A DNA stretch of 64,000 bases from Acestrorhynchus altus (GCA_034509495.1 CM067523.1:4411367-4475366), one strand, 5' to 3'. Shown: positions 46,664-58,460, counted from the first letter of the stretch. Numbers and translations are program-made. Notes: generated from the letters alone by a model not told the origin.

Positions 46664-46975
46664 TCCTGCATAAGCTCTAATGTTCTCAAATCAATTAACT
46701 CCAAAACAGTGTAATTAGTTACCGTAAACACAAATCAATCATAATATTATGTCCACGTTCTTGTGTATTTTCTCATTGTCCATCTAATCAGCTTCTATTA
46801 TCATACAGCAGGACATTCTAGTTCTAGACTGTAGTTCATCTGTTTCTCTACACACTTTATTATCCTCCTTTCACCCTGATCTTCAGTGGTCAGGACGCCA
46901 CAGGACCACCACAGAGCACAGAGTTTGATCTGAAATCAAGGGTATTGAATAAAGAGTTTACCGACTCTATTGTCT

Positions 46976-47300
46976 AGGGAAGGCTTTCTAATAGATTTTG
47001 AAGCATTGCTGTGAGGATTTGATTGCATTCAGGGATAAAGTGTTAGTGAGGTCAGGATATTAGATGTTGACCACCCCACCACATCCCTAACTCCTCAACT
47101 CATACCAAAAGATTTAGATGGAGCACCATTCCAGAGAACACAGGTCCACAGCTCCATTCTGGGGGGCTTTATACGTCTCTAGCCCATGTGCCCTAAATGT
47201 GCCATTAGGTTAATGTTTATCTAGAGAGTTCTGTTTTTTACTGGCAATACTTCTCTACAGGGACATGATGAACTGTCAACAATGCACAGATTATAGTACA
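46976..47300 (+). mobile_element. Tc1-derived nonautonomous element (family T), copy 3, left part
   Basis: GAAGCATTGCTGTGAGGATT, AAGTGTTAGTGAGGTCAGGA, CCACCCCACCACATCCC and GGGGGGCTTTATACGTC match copy 2. It is interrupted at 47300 and resumes at 47946. Confidence 0.75.
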
Positions 47301-47941
47301 CACTTAAAAATGAGGGTTCTTTAAAGGTTCTTTAGTAAAGAAAAGGGTTCTATATAGGGCCATGAACACTCAAACAACCCTTCATATATGATTATTTATA
47401 TAAAATGTTATTTTCATATTGAAAGGGTTCTTCAAATTGATGGAGAATGTGATGGAAATGATTCTATTTAGAACATTTTAGAAAAGCACTAAATGGCACC
47501 AACAAGGGGTTTTTCTATTATTACATGTTTGACCTTTTTGATGCCACATAGAACATTTCAAACAAGGTTCTATATAGAACCATCTATAGCACATTCTCTA
47601 TCAGTATGAATAACCATTTCACAATGCTAAATAGAACCATTTTCTTCACTAAAGAACCCATTGCATAAATAAAGTCTCCATTGCATTGTGAGACAGTTTT
47701 TTCAAATTAATGAAGAATGGAGAATTTTGGAAAAAGGGTTCTATATGCAACCAAGGGTATTACGTTTGACACTTTACCATAGTAGAACTCTTTTCAAAAA
47801 GGTTATGTATAGAACACTCTATTCTCTATTCATCTAAAGAACCTTCTCACTTTATTCACGCAATGGGCTCTTTGAATGCTCATGGTTCTATGCTTCATGG
47901 TTCTTTACTGAAGAACCTTTGAAGAATCCTCTTTTTAAGTG
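47301..47941 (+). mobile_element. GGTTCTTT-rich MITE with long terminal inverted repeats, nested in family T
   Basis: The left end CACTTAAAAATGAGGGTTCT plus TTAAAGGTTCTTTAGTAAAG is mirrored by the right end (47901-47941). TACA flanks both ends (47297-47300 and 47942-47945), consistent with a 4-bp target duplication. 641 bp, no coding. The superfamily is not assigned. Confidence 0.8.
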
Positions 47942-47945
47942 TACA

Positions 47946-47985
47946 AATGAAAGCATTCATTAGAAGGGGTGTCCACAGTCACTGG
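47946..47985 (+). mobile_element. Tc1-derived element (family T), copy 3, right part
   Basis: GCATTCATTAGAAGGGGTGT and CCACAGTCACTGGGACA correspond to the GCATTCGTTAGAAAGGGGGT end of copy 2, continuing the interrupted element. Confidence 0.7.
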
Positions 47986-48359
47986 GACACCATTACACAC
48001 ACACCTCTTTCTTTACAAATGTAAAGAAATACACTTTTCTAACTTTTCATTGGTCCAGTAACCATGAAGCGTTTAATACAAAATAAGAGTCAACCGCTTT
48101 TCATTCAAAAAAAAAGAAATATACACAGCGTGAAATATAATGATTTGTCATTTCACTTTTCCAGCCTTTTTCAATCTCAATAGTGTAAAAAAAAAACATT
48201 TTATTTTATATATACGATTCATGTTCATTTGCCGAACTGTGATATTTTCAGCCGAGACAACAAAGCAGGCGCACACAGTCCCACTTACAGCTCTTTCACA
48301 TTGCACAGCACTTAGTTACTTTCACACCACAGGACAGATTAATTTTTTGCAACATTGAG
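47986..48359. other. Noncoding, nothing recognised
   Basis: AT-rich with A-runs near 48108 and 48187. Confidence 0.4.
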
Positions 48360-48800
48360 TCACGAGTAGTGCACTCGGTTCAGGGTTTCTGCTGTAATTA
48401 GCCGTGTTCTCTGAAGTTATAGCTGCATTATTGACCTTAGCTATTGTATTGCAATTTGATATGTGCACGTTCAAAAAGAAACCTTGCGCCGCAGCAGATA
48501 ATGATGAGAAAAGAAAGGAAGACTTTAAAAAAGAGAGATTAAACAAGGCTCCAGAGATTCGCCCAGCTTCTCTATCTAATTATTGGGTGCTGCTGATACC
48601 GCAGCCAAACGCGCAGGTACATTAGAAGAATAAACAGTGGCTTTCTGCGGTGTGTCTGACTCTCCGGGTTTGTTCTCCTTATCTAATCGGAGAGTGTTTG
48701 CTGGGGTGAAGGTGCTGATGCTCTTGAAGTGCTGGTATTATCCCACTAGCTCTCTCTCAGTCTCTTCTTTAATTTAGTTGTTATAATTAGGCATTAACTG
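48360..48800. other. Candidate conserved noncoding block
   Basis: TGCTGTAATTAGCCGTGTTC, ATATGTGCACGTTC, CTATCTAATTATTGGGTGCT and ACGCGCAGGTAC are non-repetitive, with retained CpGs and homeodomain cores. No frame is convincing. Confidence 0.4.
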
Positions 48801-49169
48801 GTGTCAGTTTCTACGGCCACTAACAGCCCCACTCAGTTCTGCTTGTCTGCATTATCAGTTTGGGGGGCTCGTGGGGGGTGGGTGGAGAGGGAGAAAGTAA
48901 ATTATAATGAAGGCCTATATAGTCCAATTACCGATAAAAGCAGCCAAGTGCGGTGCCGTAATGAGGTGCCACTACCTCTCCTCCGAACCCCCCCACCACT
49001 TTCCCCTTGGAAGGACATGTCCATGGGAATACCTAATCGCTAGTTTTATTACTTTGAACCCCCTTTGCTGGGGGGGTTTAACCCTGGTACCTTCAATCTG
49101 AGAGGGTGCACTGGAGACAAACAATTACGGTGTCCATCCCGCGCCTACTAAACAAAGTTAGCACAGGAG
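48801..49169. other. Noncoding, probably unique
   Basis: Contains ATTATAATGAAGGCC, CAATTACCGATAAAAG and G/C-runs near 49066. Possibly part of the same conserved block. Confidence 0.3.
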
Positions 49170-49283
49170 TGAAGTGGCGATGGAGTGAAGGAGATTGAAG
49201 AAGAGATGGAAGCGATGGAGTGAAGACAAGGAGAAGAAGAGAAGGAGGAGGAGGTGGAGAGTGAGGTGGAGGAAGCCCGTCCT
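49170..49283 (+). repeat. Purine-rich GAAG/GGAG tract
   Basis: Over 85 percent G/A by eye, with irregular GAAGAAGAG and GAGGAGGAGG repeats. Confidence 0.8.
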
Positions 49284-49945
49284 CATGTTCTCACTTTAAT
49301 GGGTCAGTATTTAATTATTTGGAATGGCGTAGCTGTCTCTTGTAGCCGGCGATGTAGTTCCTTGCTGGAGCACTTACAAGGCAGGCAGGTAATTAAACTG
49401 TAAGATCAACCACTGGCCCTTCTCTACCTCACTTCTCTCGCCCTCTCTCTCTCTCTCTCTGTATCCCTTCCCTATTCTCTCCTTTCTTTGTCAGGTGAGG
49501 TGCCACGCACCGGAAAGCAAGTAGAATTCAGGAAGGGGAGAGAATGGGCTGGGAGTGGGGGAGACTGGACAGAATGAAAAAGAGAACAAATTAAGAGTGG
49601 TAGGAAGGGAGGTGTTCCTCAAAACTCTCCTTCAGCACTGATACTCTGGTATCTGGTACTGATACTTTTTTACACTCAGAGCTGCATAAATAAGGCATAC
49701 TTTGCTCTCAGGGATCATTTTAGGTCAGAGAAAAGGAAGAAACATCTCTTTTCCCTCAGATATTTGGATGTTAAATCTAACCAACCAAAACATCTCTGGG
49801 CTCTCAAATTGTAACCTGCTTTAGAAAATCTTTCCAGGCCAAAAAAGACATCTTTGTTTTTAACTTCCTCATACAGTCGAATATGAGCCTTTAAGGACAG
49901 GACAGTATGTGTCAGCTTCGGTGGCTATAACATGGTATATCTCGA
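49284..49945. other. Unique noncoding; candidate conserved core 49300-49420
   Basis: CAGTATTTAATTATTTGGAA and GGTAATTAAACTGTAAG flank CpG-containing GTAGCCGGCGATGTAG. A short CT run is at 49440-49461. Confidence 0.35.
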
Positions 49946-50100
49946 CAGGTGGTTTGGTGTTTAGCACAATCGCCTCTCAGGGCATCTCTAAATTGCTTTT
50001 GGTGTGTGAATGAGAGATACGCAGATCTAGATTGGTGCCCTCTTCGGGGTGATCCCCCACCCCACTCCACTGGTGTGTGTTGGTTAGGTGATGAATGTGA
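49946..50100 (+). mobile_element. Truncated teleost interspersed repeat (family H), plus orientation
   Basis: CAGGTGGTTTGGTGTTTAGC and ACAATCGCCTCTCAGGG give the tRNA-like head with a recognisable A box. The sequence jumps to TCTAAATTGC, ATTGGTGCCCTCTTCGGGG and TCCCCCACCCC. The B box and centre are deleted. Confidence 0.6.
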
Positions 50101-50349
50101 AGAATGCTTGGCCAGTTCTAATAAGTATCTAATAAGTGTGTCCAAGTGAATGGTTAATGTGTCCATTTCTGACTAAAGCATTCATTTAATGATTCAGGAA
50201 CTGACAAATGACATGTTCCACTTGTTCATTGTCTGAGCTTCACCTATTTGGCTAATGCAGCCTTTTCTCAAGAGGAACTCATACAAACGTAATCCTCCAA
50301 TGTGCACTAATTATAGTTCAGCCCTCATGCATATGCCCAAATTCTGGAG

Positions 50350-50589
50350 GCAATCCAGACATGCAGAGGAACTTTTGGAGGTTCTTACATTTGAAATTGT
50401 GTAGGAACCTCTTAAGCTGTTTCAAGGAATCTCCAATCAAAGAACAACATTCTTGGAGGTTCCTTGAAGCAGCTTCAGTTTCAAATTGAAGAACCTCCAG
50501 AAGTTCCTCAAGGATCTTGCACTCAATTACACTGACTCCTTTGTAGAATTCTCTTTGCAAATCCTTTGATTTCTGCATGTCTGGATTGC
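50350..50589. mobile_element. Palindromic hairpin repeat (MITE-like)
   Basis: GCAATCCAGACATGCAG at 50350-50366 is exactly mirrored at 50573-50589. GAGGAACTTTTGGAGGTTCTT is mirrored around 50498 by AAGAACCTCCAGAAGTTCCT. Inner GGAACCTCTTAAGCTGTTTC is mirrored near 50457. The whole could form a long imperfect stem. Confidence 0.85.
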
Positions 50590-50654
50590 ATCAGAAATGT
50601 GTGCATATGCAAAGCTTCCTCAAAAATCTTGCACTTTTTACGGTGTACTTGAAC

Positions 50655-50755
50655 ATACACCTCAACCTAAACCTTACTCAAACCCTAACCTTAACCATAA
50701 CCCAAACTTAACCCAACCCTTCTCTTAACCTTAATCCTAAACTTAACCCAACCCC
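50655..50755 (+). repeat. Degenerate CCTAACC / CTTAACC block
   Basis: CAAACCCTAACCTTAACCAT and AAACTTAACCCAACCC repeat irregularly, directly after the hairpin. Confidence 0.65.
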
Positions 50756-51781
50756 AATCTTTCTGCATTGTATTATATAATTGTGCAGGAACACCAGCAC
50801 ACAAAGAGCAATGTGAAAACAATGTGCAACAAAATTGAGCTAATCTTCACCCTATCGCTGATTGGCTGGCTTATAAACGAGAGGTTTCCAGTGTCCTTAC
50901 AAAATCTCTCCATGTGTTTCATGCAGGTATAGATCCTTAAAAAAAAGCACGTGGTTAGCTTTGAGTGCTGTTTCAGCATTTGTGATGACAAAAACTAAAC
51001 ACAGGTTGAAGTTGTGTGTTCATGCATGCAATGGACCTCTAAAATGAAACATTCTACCTTACAGTAGATGATATGGCAGCTTCATTCTGGTGCTAGTATA
51101 TGATTACAGATAGCTGATACAGCAGCACCAAGTCGTAATAGAAGTTCATAGATGAAGCTAATATTTGCCTCATACAAAGGGTAGCCTCCAATATGTGTTG
51201 TTTTCTTCGTGCCCATGAACTCAAAGGTGCTTTTCACATTTTTTTCCTTAACAAATCAGCGCAAATGGTGGTAAAAAACAATGACCACGGCAAGCTGTTG
51301 GACTTCAGCTTAAATTAGAGTCATCTAAGTAATGTAAGGCATGCATGTTTTGGGGTGTTTGATTCAGTTCTGCAGCCATAGTTGTTTTTTTTTCTCTCCA
51401 TAAAATCAGCAAATCTCAGTTGGGAAGGGTGGGATATGCAGTCTTTTTATAATCTGCTATGACTGAAAGTTATGTAGTGTACTCAAGGCTTTAGAAACAT
51501 TAGCCTCATAGCAAAATCTGCACAGAGTAAAAAACAAAAAAAGGGAATATGTGTGTGTGTGTGGGGGGTGGAATTCTTTTCCATTCCATTCCTTTAACTC
51601 ATGCAAGTCTGGAATTACAGTTGTTTGAAACTAATTTCCAAAACTTAAACAAAATCCAACTTGCTTCCATTACTAAGACTTTCTGCTTTTTTCCTAGTAA
51701 TGTCCTTAACACTGCTGATGTCTGGAACTTAAAGCCACTCTCAGGTCTTCCATTGTTCTGGAGCTGTCCGCTGGGTCCTGC
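50756..51781. other. Noncoding, nothing recognised
   Basis: AT-rich unique sequence. A short TG/G run is at 51548-51571. Confidence 0.4.
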
Positions 51782-51809
51782 ACTGGGCTGGGCTGGGCTG
51801 GGGGGGGAG
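51782..51809 (+). repeat. (GGGCT)n-G-run
   Basis: Three to four GGGCT pentamers followed by an eight-G run. Confidence 0.85.
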
Positions 51810-54269
51810 TTAAGGTGTGTGGCTTGTGGATGTGGAGGGAGAGGGTCTGTTGGCGGTGCATTGTTTGCCGGGCTGGGCTGGAGACAGGCGATGGATTAAA
51901 CGATGAATGAGTGATTTATTAGCTGCCGCTGTCATGCTGCTTAGATGGATTACTACACACGACCTTTGACCCCACTTACCAGAGTCCTCACTGCCACTGT
52001 GTGGGATGGAAGGTGTTCCTGTGAGTGTGTGTGTGTGTTGGTCCACTGGCCAGCTGCAAGCTGGTGACAGGATGGCACTATTTGATCAATGGGCTAATGA
52101 ACAGCCCATTTCATAGGCCCAATGAAGTGACTCTCTGTGTTCATAGAGTGGCTGTGCTAAGGCCCATTCTGTGCACTGTGTCAACTATACATCTACAGAC
52201 AAATACATCTGCAACAAGGGCCACTTTAGTTTTACTGGAGATGGAGAGAAATTGAGGTATTAATAGAGTAGAGACTGTGTTAACCTACCTCATATTATCA
52301 CCACTGTAAATAACCTAGATTATTAAAAGACAGGCTAATTTAAAAAAAAGTAACTGGAAACAACATTTTTTGAGTTAACTCAAGTTAGAGTCACTAGTGA
52401 ACCGGGAAATATGTCCTTCCTTTGGCATGTAGACATAAGTCCTATCAGGTACCCTATTCAATGAGTCAATCGTTGTCATTGCTTATTCGTGCTTTCTAGT
52501 GGAGGTGTCCCTCAGTAGGGCGTCAGCAGGGTGTTGAAGGTTCTGACATTTTAAAGAAACAGTCTGTGATTAACACTGGGACAAAAAGTTTCTGGATCAG
52601 TCCAGTCCACAGGAAAAAAAAAACAGTAGTGTTATCGCTTTGTCTGTATTCCGTAGAGTCATCGATTCCTGTACCTCCGGATCTGGCTATTTTTCACCAC
52701 CACCACCAAACACCTGTGCTGTGTTCCAAACTTCATAAACCAAGAATACAAAGCAAACAATCAGATTAATCCCACTTCTGACACCAATAAATGTCACAGG
52801 GGAAAGGAAGCATGCCAAATGATAAAAATACTATTTCAAATATTTATTCTGATAAATCCTAGTCTGGGGATTCTTATGTTTTTTAAGAATAAAAATAAAT
52901 ATAAAAATAAAATAATAAATTACTAGAGATGAAATAAAAAGAATCCAATGCTATTCAGTTTGGTACAGACCAAAGAGATATAATAAATCTTTAACTGCAC
53001 TCGTGTTCCAATTCTATTTAGTATACTCTACTCTTCTACTGTATCCATTTATACTCTACTCTTTTAAATGTCTGTAACCGAAAACCCACCTGTCCTACAC
53101 GACCACTGATGTCCAACAGAGGTCAGAGTCAGACGTTCAGATAGTGAACCCGTCTTCCACATCTGCAGACATCTACTTGAGGTCCTAGTCAGATTGTTAG
53201 ATTTTGAATATGTTTATATGTCCAACAGACATGCAAACGTCAGTCTGGATCACCGTCCTGATATGTCACGTCACATGATTTCTGGGTTGTATATTGATGA
53301 ATAAACTGAGATGCAAAAGTGTGAAAATGTGACATATTTTGGTTAATCAAAGTTTATTAATTCAAGGCTCTGTAATCAGTCAGTGTGTTTATTTATGTTG
53401 GCCTGCAGCTTCAACACCACCATTAGACCAAATGAACTTATTGTGAAACATTTTATGAAAGATATTCAGGTCAGAATTTGGTAAACTGGTAATAACAACA
53501 TAGATATAAACAGACCAGAACCACTGCACACCAATCACATTCGTGTCTCTTTGGGTTCAGAGGATCTCTAGTTTAGATGTATAAACACTTCATATTTGTA
53601 TAAGGGAATTTACCAGACTGCAAAATTGCTCCATTTCTCTTCTGCAGAATGGATAAACCCTGGTAGATTTAGGGTATGAGCAGATGAAGTGAAGCCATTT
53701 TTCCCCTTCAGACTGTTATCTGCATTGTTACAGCATGCGCCAAGATATCATTAATATCCTGGAGAAAAGCAGCATTGCTGGAGAGCAGATTCAAACTTGA
53801 AGAAATATGAGCCCCATAAGTTGCTTTTCCTGATTACAGCAAATAGAGTTCAGAACAATGGGACAAAAGACTAAAGGTGTTTTTAATGAAAGGCAGAATC
53901 TGCAATATGTCAGGCTCGTACCAACTGTGGAGAGAGCATATGTTTCTTATGCCATCGGGTGGAGTGCTGAAGAGATGACTGACAATTATAGACCTTTTTT
54001 TTTATTCCTCATCACATTTACTGAAATCTACAGACAGCCTTTCATTCAATCATCTTTTCTTATTGCATTCTTTACATTTCCCCCCCTATTTCAACCACAC
54101 AAACTCTCTCTTTCTTTCTCTATTTCTGTCCTTCTCTTTTCACTCTCTCTCCATCTCAATAACTCACTTAGAGAGCTCTGGCAATAAAACCCAAAACAAA
54201 AGGAAGGCTTTTTTTGTACCTTTGCTGACTTCGTTATATGCTGGCGTAATAAAGAAAAGTAATATGCTT
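51810..54269. other. Noncoding, no feature recognised
   Basis: Unique, mostly AT-rich. 53080-53240 contains loosely similar CCAACAGA and GTCAGA phrases. A C/T-rich stretch lies at 54100-54160. No exon is supported. Confidence 0.4.
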
Positions 54270-54440
54270 TAAACATTAAATAAGACTTTAATTGGAGCAC
54301 ATGAAAAACGTGCCATGGGAAGATGTAATTGAATGTCGCCAGGGAGCCGGGGGAATTAAAATAGGTCATTTTATGCTTTGCTTTATTTTTGATTGAATCT
54401 GCTCCTAAGTGGCCTCGACAGTGGTATTATCAGTTTTAGA
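54270..54440. other. Candidate conserved noncoding block
   Basis: AAGACTTTAATTGGAGCACA, GATGTAATTGAATGTCGCC, GGAATTAAAATAGGTC and ATTTTTGATTGAATCTGC form a compact cluster of AT-core sites in unique sequence. Confidence 0.4.
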
Positions 54441-54829
54441 TGGTATGTGAGGCAGTCAACGCCACTGTTCCTCTGTAAGATGAGAGGAGTGAACGGAGGA
54501 GGGGGGGTGTTGTTGGCGTGTGGTGGTGGGGGCACAGGATGACAGAGACAAATGTCTCAGCATTGACAGCTGTCCTCCATTTTATCTTCCCACACAGGCC
54601 TGTGAAAGGCCCAAAACAAGCAAATGGCTCCGACTCATGTTCTAGAGTCAGTAAATGAGGAGTTGAAAGCATGTTGTTGTGCATCTATAAATAGAAATAC
54701 ACTCAATGAAAAAACATCCAAGAAGGAGTTGGAATGGAAATGAAATGTAATGTATGTGTGGATGTAATGATGATATATGTAATTGATTAGAATATTAGAG
54801 TGAAATGAAAACCTGTTGGGCCGCCTCTA
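54441..54829. other. Noncoding, nothing recognised
   Basis: Unique with G-runs near 54502 and 54526. Confidence 0.35.
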
Positions 54830-55600
54830 GCCTGGATACGAGATGAGCTATGGTTGGGCATGGAGGCATTAAAAATCTGTATGACATCCATTGTACAAGT
54901 ACAAGATCCTCGAGGGTTCCTTAAAGAGCATTCAGAGATTCCTCCACAATTTGATATTACATAACATGCAAACGTTCTTCAAGGGTGTTGCAACTGGGCC
55001 TGTAGATCCTGCACACTCATAGGTTTCTGATGCTGGACTCTCAACTGGTCCCATAAATGATCAACTGGCAATAAATATGGCCAGTCCAAGGACATGTTGC
55101 AAACTGGCAGAAAACATTCCTGGGACATCCATGTGGTCAAGCAATATCCTGCAGAAAATGCCAGCTGGAAGCCATGAGATGCAACACATGTCCGCAGGAT
55201 GTCCTGCCCATATTGCTGAGCTCTAAGTGTCCCTCATATCACTACTAGGGGTGATTGATTGTCATATTCAATGGCTCCCCAAATCATCACATTAGCTGTT
55301 GAGGCAGTCGGTTGCTCCACAGCAAGGGGCAGTATGGGAGTGCTCACCTCCATACTCAAGCCTGAACATTGTCAGATCCCAAATAACACCTGGACTCATT
55401 GATTAAGATGCCAAATCTTGGTAGCTTGGTCAGAATGTCCGAAACGGCAGGCAATTGAAATGATCATCCTGCTTCATTTAAGAAATGTGCCCACTCTCAA
55501 AGTCTGTCAGCTGGGCAAAATGTCTTTGAGTGAGACATGTCTAGCAGCCAATGATCTCTCACCAATAAGTACACCACCCAAAAGTATCCACTTTATCACT
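54830..55600 (-). pseudogene. Tc1-like transposon with decayed transposase
   Basis: The minus strand reads, in order, NESRCYLGSD, then ANVMIWGAIEYDNQSPLVVI, a stop, GTLRAQQYGQDILR, and finally LDWPYLLPVDHLWDQL and MSVQDLQAQL. This is the catalytic core of a Tc1-type DDE transposase (family: DESRF...VMVWG.I...SPLV.I.GTL...QY...IL and D.WP..SPDL.PIEH.WD). The first catalytic D is N, the final acidic position is D, and at least four stops or gaps occur. The middle D with its DNARPH context is not visible. Inactive relic. Confidence 0.85.
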
Positions 55601-55699
55601 TTTATATATATATATTATACGTGAAACTAAATGTCCTCAGGGTGAGGAAAAAATAGGTACTCTGAGGTTATGGGGTGATTTACAGTGCTTAAAGTTTCT

Positions 55700-55803
55700 C
55701 TTCTAAGATGTTTACTCCTTCTGCCTCCTTTCACACTCTCTCTCCCTCCCTATCTCTCTCTTTCTCCCTCACTTTTTCCCTGTTCTCTTCTTCTCTCTCT
55801 ACA
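55700..55803 (+). repeat. Pyrimidine-rich CT tract
   Basis: Imperfect CTCTC/CCCT/TTTC sequence; only short perfect CT runs. Confidence 0.8.
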
Positions 55804-55919
55804 CTCAAATTAGGTCTTCTGCTAGCCAGACTGCCCATGCCCTGCAGGAGGCCACAAGGGAGTAGAACAGTGTGTGTAGAAAAGAGAGACAGTGTGTGGA
55901 TGTGTGCTTATGTTGTGTG

Positions 55920-55976
55920 TCAGTGTGTGTGTGTGTGAGTGGGTGTGTGTGTGTGTGCATGTGTGTGTTGTGGGGG
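55920..55976 (+). repeat. Imperfect (TG)n microsatellite
   Basis: TG units with GAGTGGG and CATG interruptions, ending in a G-run. Confidence 0.9.
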
Positions 55977-56340
55977 GACACTCTGCTCACCTTGGCAGGC
56001 ATTTGTTTGTAAAAGAGGCTAAAATGTGGTTGCTTGGAGCCTAATCCAGCTTGCTGCAGTCTCTCTGGTGTAAGGGTGACAGAGCCTCATGTGTCATGAG
56101 ACCGCCGTAGACCAGAGAGTATTCTCAGGAGAACGAGAGAGTAAGAGAGGTAGAGAGCGAGAGAGTTTGCATGCAGAGAAAGGAGGATACAATTAGAAGT
56201 ACAGTAAGTAAAGACGACTGAATGTGCGAATGTCTGTTTACTGAGAGAGCTGGAGATTTTAGGTCACTTAGAGTATTGTCATACACTCACACTCACACTG
56301 ATTTGATTGTGATGCGAATGTGGTGTTTGTGTGTGTACAG

Positions 56341-56347
<7 letters not shown>
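55977..56347. other. Noncoding, nothing recognised
   Basis: Unique with GAGA-rich patches near 56130. Confidence 0.4.
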
Positions 56348-56574
<227 letters not shown>

Positions 56575-56811
56575 CTCTACTTTCTCTCAAATGGATAATT
56601 CTGGTGATGTCCCTGACAGGCCATGGTTTAGATTTTGATTTATGTTCTTCCAAAGCTAAAATCAAAGAATCCATCTCATGCTATTTTATGGCAGCTGGGA
56701 TGATGAATGGTGCAGTCTCTCGGCCAAACGAAGCCGCTGTGTCTTTGCCCCGGATTTTAATTGTTAAAGTAGCCAGTCATTGCTCAGGATTCAACAGTGA
56801 GAAAGGCTCTG

Positions 56812-56814
<3 letters not shown>

Positions 56815-56855
<41 letters not shown>
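56815..56855 (+). repeat. (CT)n microsatellite
   Basis: About 20 CT units. Confidence 0.95.
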
Positions 56856-56857
<2 letters not shown>

Positions 56858-57918
56858 TGCAAAAGTGCAGAGGAGATGGCTGCTTTGAACGAAAATTAAA
56901 TTTAGTTTACTGTAACTTGCTGCTAAATCATTCATAGTGCAGCCATAGGGAACTCATATAACAAGTATAACTAATGGCTCTTGTAATGGGCAGAACTTTG
57001 AAGTGTAAATTTCACATGTATATTTAATGTATGGAAATAACATTTTCTATTTTTTTCATTCCTTTTTTTTTTCTTCTTTATAAAAAGCAATACAGCAGAA
57101 TACAGCATTTGAAACGCCTTCAATTTGCCATTCTATTCAAATGGTCCCGGCCAACTCCCTGCCCATCCACTTGGGCACTCGGGCGCTGCTGAAGTTTGGC
57201 TCATTTGCTTTCACACTCTGAGTCACTCTCGCCACTCATCTTTATTTTGTAACAGTGGAACAGAATTAAGCTTGGGGACCAACACAAGAAATAAAAAAAA
57301 AAAAAAGAGAGAGAGAGCTCGCTTATCCCAGGGCTAAACATCGCAGCTGAGTAATTGGTTTTGTGAGGGTTCAGAGTGACGAATAACAAAGTGAATGAGA
57401 TGTTCATCCTCCAGTGTGTCTGTCATTATGAAAGCGTCTCGTTTAATATGAACCACCACCCCCACCAACCCCCCCCATCCCAAATCCAAACCTAGCCCTC
57501 TTTCTCATACCAAGCCCCTAATTTTACGCAAGGGCCACATCCTACACAGCCGATAAAAGTCATAAACACATGTAAATAAAATCAGCCACCGCACGCCATT
57601 AATCAAATGGGACAAGATGTCGTGATGCAGCCCCCCCACCCCTTCCAAAACAATGCAAGGTTGGATGGGGGGGTGGAAAAAGACAAGTAACGATGCTCAC
57701 CAAACTCCGACAAAATCAATGATGCAAATGAGGAGGAAAGGGGGGATTAAGAAAAAAAGAAAAAGAAAAACAAGCATGGCAATAAATTCTTTCACATCTG
57801 CACATCCCAGTGAGAATGTTTTTTTGTTTTTTTCCCCTTTTTTCTTTTTCATAATTTTTAATAAAGCAAGATTGTAGCGTTTGTAGTGCTGAATAATTAA
57901 ATCACAGATATGGAGAAG
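56856..57918. other. Noncoding with short homopolymer runs
   Basis: A-run at 57292-57306, T-runs at 57064 and 57821, C-runs near 57470 and 57630. 57500-57660 is non-repetitive with conserved-like texture. Confidence 0.4.
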
Positions 57919-57997
57919 AGTGTGTGCGTGTGTGTGTGTGTGTGGGGGGGGGGGGGTGTGTGTGTGTGCAAACATAAATAAATAAATAAATAAATAA
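57919..57997 (+). repeat. (TG)n-G14-(TG)n and (AAAT)n compound repeat
   Basis: About 12 TG units, a run of about 14 G, six TG units, then after 10 bp five AAAT units. Confidence 0.93.
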
Positions 57998-58149
57998 TAA
58001 CATGAAAAAGGATAGATAAATAAATAAGCATACATAAAAAAGAGACATATCTTTTTTTTTCTTCTGCTCTGAGTCGTGTGTGTGCGCCCGCATGTACAGT
58101 AGCATACATACACTCTGTATGATTGTTTCCTTCTCCCTCGAGAGCAATA

Positions 58150-58460
58150 CACACTGCATCAATGACACTGATTGCCCTGAAAGTGCATTTTAGGCCTGAT
58201 GTGGCTGGCATGTTGTGGACATGCAGAATAAGAAAGGGAAAACAGAAATAAAACCAACTATATATATATATATATATCCACACACTCACATGGAGGAGTG
58301 GATGAGGCAGCCTCAGGTGAAACAAAGCCTTGGCAGTAATTTATAACAATGACACAGGAGCGAAGTTTCTCTAAATGAGGCATTCAGATAGCCAAACCAG
58401 TCATTTATCCTGATGATTAATACAAATGATATTCCTAATAATAAATATCACTGCCTCGCA
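58150..58460. other. Candidate conserved noncoding block with (TA)n insert
   Basis: CTGATTGCCCTGAAAGTGCA and TTTTAGGCCTGATGTGGC precede a (TA)n at 58258-58277. TAATTTATAACAATGACAC and CATTTATCCTGATGATTAAT follow. Unique sequence rich in AT-core and TATCC words. Confidence 0.35.
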
